Below, piece after piece: positions 7,488-13,089 of a stretch of 17,357 nucleotides of DNA. The DNA is taken from contig JAGWTK010000034.1 in the NCBI GenBank assembly GCA_028876035.1, positions 1-17,357 on the forward strand, read 5' to 3'. Position numbers and translations under genes: made by a program. Source of the DNA: Bacteroidota bacterium (GTDB taxonomy: Bacteria > Bacteroidota > Bacteroidia > Chitinophagales > Chitinophagaceae). How positions within the stretch are numbered: the stretch's first letter is position 1; every line of letters starts with the position of its first letter. The notes beneath the pieces were generated by a model. It did no database searches. It saw only the letters and a program-made list of their open reading frames with translations, and had not been told where the DNA came from.

Positions 7488-8648
7488 ATGAAACGCTTTC
7501 TCCGTTGGCTGCTCATCATTGTAGTAATACTTGCCATCCTGCTTTTCTCCCTCGCTCCCGGCATTGTAGATCGCAAAATGAACCGCGTCGTGCATTCATC
7601 GGCGAATGTGAAAGGGCCGCTGTGGTACGATTCTATTCCATTTATTGCGGATCTGCATTGTGATGCATTGTTATGGGATCGCGACCTGCTGAAGAAAGCA
7701 GATCACGGGCATGTAGATATACCCCGCATGCAGGAAGCCAATGCAGCTTTCCAGGTTTTTTCCGTGGTGAGCAAAACGCCAAGGGGCATCAACTACGATA
7801 GCAATAGCGACAAAACCGATCAAATTGCCTTACTCAGTTTTGCGCAATTGCAGCCGCCGGCAGATTGGTTCAGCATCAAAGCAAGAGCATTACACCAATG
7901 CGCACGCCTGCACCGGTTTGCAGAGAAATCCAATGGAAATTTTCGGGTGATAGGTACTCAAAAGGAACTCAGCGCATTTATACAAGCGAGATCAGGCAAT
8001 CATCAATTGTGCGCAGGCATGCTCGGACTCGAAGGCGCACATTGCCTGGAGAACGATCTCAACAACCTTGATACCTTTTACAAAGCCGGTGTTCGGTACA
8101 TTGGCCTCACCCATTTCTTCGACAATGAATGGGGTGGCTCCGCACACGGATTACAAAAAGCTGGTATTACCGAAAAAGGGAAAGCACTTTTGAAGAAGAT
8201 GGAAGCCCTGCACATCATCGTAGATATCGCCCACGCCTCACCCAAACTGGTTGATGATATTTTCGCGAATACGACTGGACCACTGATCTTGTCACACGGC
8301 GGGGTGAAAGGCACCTGCGACAATATCCGCAATCTTTCCGATGCCCAAATTGCGGAAATAGGTCGACGAAACGGACTCGTGGGAATCGGGATGTGGGAAA
8401 CGGCCGTCTGCGGCGAAGATGCAGCGGCCACTGCGAAAGCGATCAAATACGTCGCCGATAAAATCGGGGTCGATAAAGTAGCGATGGGCTCCGATTTCGA
8501 CGGCGCCACCACCTGCAGCTATGATATCAACGGATTCAAAGAGGTAGTCAACGAGCTCGTCAAGCTCGGCTATTCACGCGCGGATATCGAAAAAATCATG
8601 GGCGGCAATACGCGTGATTTTTTGTTGCGGAACTTGCCGGCACAGTAA
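7488..8648 (+). CDS. Membrane-anchored dipeptidase, peptidase family M19 (renal dipeptidase type)
   Basis: This 386-residue zinc dipeptidase carries an N-terminal membrane helix (residues 5-24, LRWLLIIVVILAILLFSLAP), so the enzyme probably faces the periplasm. All six metal ligands of the family can be placed: His57 and Asp59 (DLHCDA), Glu182 (GLEGAH), His249 (DIAHAS), His270 (LSHGG) and Asp336 (GSDFDG). The 21-residue step between the two later histidines is the same as in human renal dipeptidase. The family cleaves dipeptides, including D-amino-acid and dehydro-dipeptides; the substrate here is unknown. A lipobox is absent, so it is a signal anchor rather than a lipoprotein. It stands alone after a repeat-rich spacer, and the next gene follows after 54 bases. 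ATG 7488 is chosen because it gives the complete helix. Confidence 0.92.
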   Translation: MKRFLRWLLIIVVILAILLFSLAPGIVDRKMNRVVHSSANVKGPLWYDSIPFIADLHCDALLWDRDLLKKADHGHVDIPRMQEANAAFQVFSVVSKTPRGINYDSNSDKTDQIALLSFAQLQPPADWFSIKARALHQCARLHRFAEKSNGNFRVIGTQKELSAFIQARSGNHQLCAGMLGLEGAHCLENDLNNLDTFYKAGVRYIGLTHFFDNEWGGSAHGLQKAGITEKGKALLKKMEALHIIVDIAHASPKLVDDIFANTTGPLILSHGGVKGTCDNIRNLSDAQIAEIGRRNGLVGIGMWETAVCGEDAAATAKAIKYVADKIGVDKVAMGSDFDGATTCSYDINGFKEVVNELVKLGYSRADIEKIMGGNTRDFLLRNLPAQ

Positions 8649-8702
8649 TTTATCCAGCACAGCATTGGCAGGGAATTGGTCTGTGTACACGAAAAACCGG
8701 CT

Positions 8703-9101
8703 ATGTTCCCCATCAGTCAGCAGCTCTCCTATCTTTTTATCCTGGCCATTCCCATCGCTTGCATCGCGTGGACGGTGACGCATGAAGAAATCTTCGCCGA
8801 ACTCCGTAACTATTGTAAACACAAAAGCAAGTACAGCAAGCGTCTTGTTCAGCGAAAGTTTTTCTATCTCTTCACCTGCGAATATTGTTTCAGCTTTTAT
8901 GTAACCGCACTCGTCATCTTGGTGACCAACTACCAACTGCTCTATGAGAATTGGCGGGGATACATTGTGGCGGAGTTCGCGCTGGTATGGGTCGCCAATA
9001 TCTACATGAGTTTGTTCTTACTGTTGCGCACAAATATCAAGAAGGAGAAATTGGAGAGCAATATCAAGGAGACTGACCTGAAAAAGGAAGAGGATTTTTG
9101 A
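8703..9101 (+). CDS. Small membrane protein with CxxC motif, function unknown
   Basis: I do not recognise this 132-residue protein with confidence. It has about three hydrophobic segments (8-26, 63-80, 87-108), a basic stretch between the first two (KHKSKYSKRLVQRK), and Cys59-Glu-Tyr-Cys62 directly before the second segment (FTCEYCFSFY). Another cysteine lies at 38. The charged C-terminus (from 111) is rich in Lys and Glu. The C-x-x-C-x-x-F-aromatic pattern at the head of a helix recalls DUF1360-type small membrane proteins, but this is only a resemblance. Start 8703 (MFPISQQLSY) is preferred to ATG 8676 because the extra nine residues look like untranslated leader and would put polar residues before the helix. 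The stop codon abuts a heptamer array. The composition and the way it reads look like a real gene. Confidence 0.7.
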   Translation: MFPISQQLSYLFILAIPIACIAWTVTHEEIFAELRNYCKHKSKYSKRLVQRKFFYLFTCEYCFSFYVTALVILVTNYQLLYENWRGYIVAEFALVWVANIYMSLFLLLRTNIKKEKLESNIKETDLKKEEDF

Positions 9102-9134
9102 GTAATAAGTAATAAGTTCTAAGTTGTAAGTCTT
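9100..9134 (+). repeat. Heptamer array AAGTNNT, five units, forward
   Basis: Units GAGTAAT, AAGTAAT, AAGTTCT, AAGTTGT, AAGTCTT at exact 7-base spacing. The first unit overlaps the TGA stop (9099-9101) of the preceding gene. Confidence 0.9.
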
Positions 9135-9236
9135 TGTGCTTAGCCAGGTCGAACCTGCCTTACACTGGTCGCAGGTTTCGCCAACGACCAGCGTCATTCC
9201 CGTCCCGATGCGTCGCAAGAATGTATTCATATTGGC

Positions 9237-9281
9237 CAGACTTCTTAGCAGGAGACCGCTGCCTTCGCAAGGGAGACGGTC
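9237..9281 (+). repeat. Module A of the composite palindromic element, partial copy 2
   Basis: CAGACTTCTTAGCAGGAGAC is followed by a degraded hairpin (GCTGCCTTCGCAAGGG) and GAGACGGTC. The first 20 bases are shared almost exactly with the other copies. Upstream, CGTCATTCCCG (9192-9202) may be a decayed module B at shortened spacing. Confidence 0.75.
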
Positions 9282-9365
9282 AAAATGTTGATCGGACAAT
9301 GATCATTGGTATGACGGTCGTAACGAGATGCTGGTCTTTGACCAGACGACCGCGTTAGCAGGCTT

Positions 9366-9379
9366 ATCACTAAGAACTT
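9366..9379 (-). repeat. Degenerate reverse heptamers
   Basis: On the plus strand ATCACTA then AGAACTT, two units of the reverse complement of AAGTNNT with one mismatch in the first. They face the forward array at 9100-9134. Confidence 0.4.
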
Positions 9380-9409
9380 TGCTAACTTGTGCCAGCAATT
9401 GCAACAGGT

Positions 9410-10744
9410 ATGGTATTGATTATCGACGATGAAGAAAAACTACGCGGACTGATGGCCAAGATCATCAGTCTCGAAGGATTTGAAGTGCAGCAGGCCGGCG
9501 ACGCCAAGGCCGGACTGCGCAAGCTGGAGCAGTATGAAACGGAAGTAGTGATCTGTGATGTGAAACTACCCGATGCGAACGGCATCGAACTGGCAAAAAC
9601 GATCAAGCAGCAATATCCGTTGGTAGAAGTTATTCTCCTGACAGCGTACGGCACCATCCCCGACAGCGTGCAGGCCATGAAGAACGGCGCCTTCGATTAT
9701 ATCACCAAGGGCGATGATAATAACAAGATCATTCCGCTCCTCTACCGCGCCAAAGAAAAAGCAGCACTGGCAAAAAGAGTACAACAACTCGAACAACAGC
9801 TCGGCAAGAAATATTCGCTCGAAGGCATTATCGGCAAATCGGCCAGCATCCAGCGCGCCATCGCCGCTGCTTCCAAAGTGGCCCCCACCGATGCAACGGT
9901 ATTGCTCACAGGCGAAACCGGTACCGGCAAAGAAGTATTCGCCCAATCGATCCACCAGGCGAGTCCGCGTTCCAAACACGCTTTTATTGCCATCAATTGC
10001 GCGGCCTTCAGCAAAGAATTACTCGAAAACGAATTATTCGGACATAAAGCAGGCGCCTTCACCGGTGCCATCAAAGACAGCAAGGGCATTTTTGAAGAAG
10101 CCAATGGCGGCACGGTATTCCTCGATGAAATCGGTGAGATGCCGGCCGATCTCCAGGCCAAGCTATTGCGGGTATTGGAAACGGGCGAATTTTTGAAAGT
10201 GGGCGACAGCAAAACCACCAAAGTAAATGTGCGCATCATCGCGGCTACCAACCGCGATTTGCAGGAAGAGATGAATGCTGGTCGCTTTAGGGAAGATTTG
10301 TATTACCGCATTTCCGTTTTTTCGATCGCTCTCCCACCCTTACGGGAACGCACAGACGATATCGAAGCACTCGCAAGCGAATTTCTCAAAGTGTTCAGCA
10401 ATAAGATCAACAAAAAAATCACATCTGTTTCCAAACCCTACCTCGATGCACTCCGCCTGCATGGCTGGAAGGGCAATATCCGCGAACTTAAAAACGTCAT
10501 TGAACGAAGTGTTATCCTCTGCGATGGCGATACCCTCACACCCGACACACTCCCAGCCGATTTTCAAACCGCACAACGCAGCGACGGACAAACCCTCTCC
10601 GCCTTCGACCTGGCCAGCGCCGAACAATTGCATATCCGCAAAGTATTCAATTATACCAATGGAAATAAAACCGAAACGGCGAGGTTGCTGAATATTGGGT
10701 TGACGACGCTGTACAGGAAGTTGGAGGAGTATAATATTAAGTAG
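9410..10744 (+). CDS. NtrC-family sigma-54-dependent response regulator, likely activator of the kdp operon
   Basis: The protein is 444 residues from ATG 9410; a GTG at 9389 would add seven. The receiver domain (1-115) has acidic pair Asp6-Asp7, phospho-acceptor Asp50 (CDVKLPD), Thr78 and Lys100. The AAA+ domain has Walker A GETGTGKE (168-175), GAFTGA (215-220, the sigma-54 contact loop), Walker B VFLDEIGE (Asp239-Glu240) and arginine-rich LPPLRERTDDI. A Fis-type helix-turn-helix closes the protein (about 419-444, KTETARLLNIGLTTLYRKL). When phosphorylated such proteins oligomerise on upstream sites and open sigma-54 promoters by ATP hydrolysis. It lies upstream of kdp on the same strand, and a -24/-12 site precedes that operon, so kdp is the probable target (inference). 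No kinase is adjacent. The last codon (AAG) and TAG stop lie inside a heptamer array. Confidence 0.93.
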   Translation: MVLIIDDEEKLRGLMAKIISLEGFEVQQAGDAKAGLRKLEQYETEVVICDVKLPDANGIELAKTIKQQYPLVEVILLTAYGTIPDSVQAMKNGAFDYITKGDDNNKIIPLLYRAKEKAALAKRVQQLEQQLGKKYSLEGIIGKSASIQRAIAAASKVAPTDATVLLTGETGTGKEVFAQSIHQASPRSKHAFIAINCAAFSKELLENELFGHKAGAFTGAIKDSKGIFEEANGGTVFLDEIGEMPADLQAKLLRVLETGEFLKVGDSKTTKVNVRIIAATNRDLQEEMNAGRFREDLYYRISVFSIALPPLRERTDDIEALASEFLKVFSNKINKKITSVSKPYLDALRLHGWKGNIRELKNVIERSVILCDGDTLTPDTLPADFQTAQRSDGQTLSAFDLASAEQLHIRKVFNYTNGNKTETARLLNIGLTTLYRKLEEYNIK

Positions 10745-10773
10745 TAAGTAATAAGTCGTAAGTTTTAAGTCTT
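10739..10773 (+). repeat. Heptamer array AAGTNNT, five units, forward
   Basis: Units AAGTAGT, AAGTAAT, AAGTCGT, AAGTTTT, AAGTCTT at exact 7-base spacing. The first unit encodes the final Lys and the stop codon of the response regulator. Confidence 0.9.
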
Positions 10774-10814
10774 TTTGCGGGGCATTTTTTTACCGCATAG
10801 CACATAGGGAATTT

Positions 10815-10935
10815 CCGTCATGCCTGCGCAGGCGGGCATCTTTACGAGAGCATGATTTGAATACTGATTCTGAACGTATGCACTTGTGTGCAGCCTTCTT
10901 AGCAGGAGACCCCTGCCTGCGCAGGGGTAACGTTC
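10815..10935 (+). repeat. Composite palindromic intergenic element, copy 3 (modules B and A)
   Basis: Module B (10815-10846) is CCGTCATGCC...GGGCATCTTT with an internal GCCTGCGCAGGC palindrome (10822-10833). Its spacer opens with CATGATTTGAAT and closes with TGTGCAG. Module A (10887-10935) has CTTCTTAGCAGGAGACC, a hairpin with arms CCCCTGC/GCAGGGG and loop CTGC, then TAACGTTC. A degraded second end, CAGGGGTGACGTTCAA, follows at 10958-10973. Same order and length as the inverted copy at 7166-7285. Confidence 0.8.
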
Positions 10936-10990
10936 ATAAAAGCGGGTTCAGCCTGCTCAGGGGTGACGTTCAATAGGATGTCCTTGCAGC

Positions 10991-11011
10991 AACACTTAAA
11001 ACTTACAACTT
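10991..11011 (-). repeat. Heptamer array AAGTNNT, three units, reverse
   Basis: On the plus strand AACACTT, AAAACTT, ACAACTT. It faces the forward array at 10739-10773, with the composite element between them. Confidence 0.85.
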
Positions 11012-11061
11012 CCCCCTATGTGCCTGGATGTCTATATGGTTCATTTTGCCTCTCCCTACCA

Positions 11062-11085
11062 AAATGAAAACCCACCCTTTCATTT
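11062..11085. promoter_or_regulatory. Candidate activator-binding dyad upstream of kdp
   Basis: Perfect 8-base arms AAATGAAA (11062-11069) and TTTCATTT (11078-11085) are separated by 8 bases. A third related half-site, TTCATTTTG, lies at 11040-11048. The dyad centre is about 120 bases upstream of the start expected from the sigma-54 promoter at 11169-11184, which is the usual distance for an NtrC-type enhancer site. No T tract follows, so it is not a terminator. Assignment to the neighbouring regulator is inference. Confidence 0.35.
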
Positions 11086-11168
11086 CGGCATACCCCTCTT
11101 ACCCCTTACCCCTCGCCTCCTTCCTCCAACCCACTCTCCCCTAGCGATTTAGCAAAACTCCCCGCCAA

Positions 11169-11184
11169 CGGCGCAGGCTTTGCC
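11169..11184 (+). promoter_or_regulatory. Putative sigma-54 (-24/-12) promoter of the kdp operon
   Basis: CGGCGCAGGCTTTGCC aligns to TGGCACGNNNNTTGCW with the essential GG (11170-11171) and GC (11182-11183) at the exact spacing of 10 bases, and keeps GGC, the C at position 6 and TTGC. Transcription would start near 11195, about 18 bases before the first start codon of the operon (11213). A sigma-54 activator gene lies immediately upstream. I looked through the rest of 10745-11212 for other GG-N10-GC sites and this was the only good one. Confidence 0.55.
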
Positions 11185-11212
11185 ATGTTTGGCCGAAACC
11201 AATTGTTCCGTT

Positions 11213-11296
11213 ATGACAACCGCACTATTGACCCTGGTTGGCCTGCTCTGCTTCCTCCTTTTTTTTAAAGCCATTGATTACTTCGAAAACATTTGA
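11213..11296 (+). CDS. 27-residue membrane micro-protein preceding KdpF
   Basis: ATG 11213 to TGA 11294-11296 encodes one hydrophobic helix (TTALLTLVGLLCFLLFF) and a short polar end with aromatic and acidic residues (KAIDYFENI). The stop is two bases before the kdpF ATG, and the predicted start of transcription is about 18 bases upstream, so it sits as the first cistron of the operon. It is not KdpF, which is the next frame and carries the KPEKF ending. The size and topology suggest a small single-pass subunit or modulator of the pump, but I know of no described function. The case rests on position, tight packing and the clean helix; conservation was not tested. Confidence 0.55.
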   Translation: MTTALLTLVGLLCFLLFFKAIDYFENI

Positions 11297-11298
11297 CT

Positions 11299-11376
11299 AT
11301 GCTCATCCTCTTCATCGTCGCCATTGCCATTTTCTTGTACATGTGCTATGTGCTGATTAAACCGGAAAAATTTTAA
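11299..11376 (+). CDS. kdpF: KdpF, small subunit of the potassium-transporting ATPase
   Basis: A 25-residue single-helix peptide begins MLILFIVAIAIFLYMCYVL and ends with IKPEKF, the typical KdpF C-terminus. KdpF is a lipid-like stabiliser that binds KdpA in the KdpFABC complex in the inner membrane. It is two bases after the micro-ORF and three bases before kdpA, fully consistent with the operon. It is about the same size as E. coli KdpF (29 residues). Its shortness makes it easy for gene finders to miss. Confidence 0.88.
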   Translation: MLILFIVAIAIFLYMCYVLIKPEKF

Positions 11377-11379
11377 CCC

Positions 11380-13080
11380 ATGAACACCGACATCATCGGA
11401 CTGGTCATCATTTACGCGCTGACCATTCTGTTGGCCATCCCACTCGGCAAATACATCGCAGCTGTATTCAGCGGTACTACGAAACGCAGCGATATTGTAT
11501 TCAACCCGCTCGACAAACTCTTTTACAAACTCGGCGGCATCGATCCCCGCAAAGAGATGAACTGGAAGCAGCACCTCACCGCGCTCCTTGTTATCAACCT
11601 GTTTTGGTTTGTACTCGCGATGCTGGTCCTTACCAATATGGGACGACTCCCGCTCAACCCCGATGGCAATCCGTCGATGACCGGGGATCTGGCTTTTAAT
11701 ACTGCGATTAGTTTTATCACGAATACCAACCTGCAACACTACTCTGGTGAAACGGGTGTTTCCTATCTCGGGCAACTCACCCTCATGCTCTGGCAATTCA
11801 TCAGCGCCGGCTGCGGTATCGCCATCGCTGCCGTGGTATTCATCGCCATGAAAGAAAGGACCACCAAAGCATTGGGCAATTTCTATTTCCTGTTTGTGCG
11901 TAGTTGCACCCGCGTCCTGTTTCCACTGGCAGTACTAATGGCTGTCCTGCTCGCCTTCAATGGTGTTCCCATGACATTTGACGGCAAGGCCACGCAGATA
12001 AGTCTGCAGGGTGATACCATGCAGGTCTCACGTGGACCAGTAGCCGCTTTTGTCGCCATCAAACAACTCGGCACCAATGGAGGTGGTTTCTTCGGTCCCA
12101 ATTCGGCGCATCCGCTGGAAAACCCGAACTATTTCACCAATATGATCGAAACGATCGCGATCCTGCTCATACCCATCGCGCTCATCTTTACGCTCGGCCA
12201 TATTCTGCAACGCCGCAAGCTGGCCTGGACCATCTTTGGGGTGATGTCGCTCGGGTTCTTCTTATTGATGGTACCCACGGTAATGAATGAATCCGGCGGT
12301 AACCCCGCCATTGCAAAGCTGGGCATCGCACAACCCCATGGCAGCATGGAAGGAAAAGAAGTTCGATTCGGTGCGGCGGCCTCTGCCTATTGGGCGATCA
12401 GCACCACGGTCACCAGCAATGGTTCGGTGAATGCGATGCACGATAGTCTATTGCCCCTCTCTGGTATGAATGCCCTGCTGGCCATGATGGTAAATGCCTT
12501 CTTCGGTGGCGTGGGCGTGGGCTTTCTCAACTTCTATGTGTTTATGATACTCGCGGTGTTTATCAGCGGACTCATGGTGGGACGAACACCTGAATTCCTC
12601 GGCAAAAAGATCGAAGCCAAAGAAATGAAGATCGCCATGGTCATCGCACTACTACATCCTTTCTTAATCCTGGTGAGCGCCGCATTGGCGAGTTATCTCT
12701 TCGCACACAATCCAACTGTCTATGCTGGTTGGCTGAACAACCCAGGTTACCATGGATTCAGTGAGATGTTGTACGAGTTCACTTCTGCCAGTGCCAACAA
12801 TGGAAGCGGGTTCGAAGGTCTGGGCGACAATACGCCGTTCTGGAATATCAGTTGTGGGATCGTGATGTTGCTCGCGCGCTTCCTGCCCATCATCGGACCG
12901 GTGGCCATTGCCGGTATCCTGGCCAATAAAAAATACATTCCTGAAAGCGCAGGCACCCTCAAGACGGATACCGCTACGTTCGGACTCATGGTCTTTGCTG
13001 TGATTGCCATCGTAGCCGCCCTCTCCTTTTTCCCTGCCCTGGCACTCGGTCCGATTGCCGAACATTTTTCCATGCATTAA
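11380..13080 (+). CDS. kdpA: KdpA, potassium-channel-like subunit of the Kdp ATPase
   Basis: This 566-residue polytopic membrane protein is the potassium-selective subunit of the high-affinity KdpFABC pump. The four selectivity-filter regions of this SKT-type channel can be placed: TNTNLQHYSGE (from 114), LGTNGGGFFGPNSAHPLENP (230-249), TVTSNGS (343-349) and TSASANNGSGFEGLGD (from 468). Length agrees with E. coli KdpA (557). Ions selected here are passed through an intersubunit tunnel to KdpB. Nine bases separate the stop from kdpB. No missing residue or break was seen. Confidence 0.98.
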   Translation: MNTDIIGLVIIYALTILLAIPLGKYIAAVFSGTTKRSDIVFNPLDKLFYKLGGIDPRKEMNWKQHLTALLVINLFWFVLAMLVLTNMGRLPLNPDGNPSMTGDLAFNTAISFITNTNLQHYSGETGVSYLGQLTLMLWQFISAGCGIAIAAVVFIAMKERTTKALGNFYFLFVRSCTRVLFPLAVLMAVLLAFNGVPMTFDGKATQISLQGDTMQVSRGPVAAFVAIKQLGTNGGGFFGPNSAHPLENPNYFTNMIETIAILLIPIALIFTLGHILQRRKLAWTIFGVMSLGFFLLMVPTVMNESGGNPAIAKLGIAQPHGSMEGKEVRFGAAASAYWAISTTVTSNGSVNAMHDSLLPLSGMNALLAMMVNAFFGGVGVGFLNFYVFMILAVFISGLMVGRTPEFLGKKIEAKEMKIAMVIALLHPFLILVSAALASYLFAHNPTVYAGWLNNPGYHGFSEMLYEFTSASANNGSGFEGLGDNTPFWNISCGIVMLLARFLPIIGPVAIAGILANKKYIPESAGTLKTDTATFGLMVFAVIAIVAALSFFPALALGPIAEHFSMH

Positions 13081-13089
13081 TTCATTTGT

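Larger units (their letters stand above)
9102..9409. other. Gene-free spacer dense in hairpins and repeats
   Basis: Between the small membrane protein and the response regulator lie a forward heptamer array (9100-9134) and several hairpins: AACCTGC/GCAGGTT (9152-9158, 9171-9177), the overlapping alternative CTGGTC/GACCAG (9165-9170, 9185-9190), and CTGGTC-TTT-GACCAG (9331-9345). There is also a module A copy (9237-9281) and degenerate reverse heptamers (9366-9379). A 74-codon plus frame (9134-9358) made of these repeats is rejected. No convincing promoter for the regulator was found; GAACTTTG (9374-9381) is one base off the -7 consensus but lacks a partner. Confidence 0.65.
10745..11212. other. 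Regulatory and repeat-rich spacer upstream of the kdp operon
   Basis: In order: the forward heptamer array (10739-10773), composite element copy 3 (10815-10935) with a partial second module A (10944-10973), reverse heptamers (10991-11011), an AAATGAAA/TTTCATTT dyad (11062-11085), a C-rich tract (11091-11141), and a sigma-54 promoter match (11169-11184). No reading frame in this stretch looks coding. Confidence 0.7.

Noticed and set aside
9134..9358. 74-codon plus-strand frame before the response regulator
   Set aside because: Consists of hairpins and module A repeat; no protein-like character.
10976..10988. GGATGTCCTTGC as a sigma-54 promoter
   Set aside because: GG and GC are only 8 bases apart, two short of the required spacing.
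11191..11208. Second possible sigma-54 site (TTGGCC...TTGTT)
   Set aside because: The distance between the GG and the G of the -12 element is two bases too long and the -12 GC is missing.
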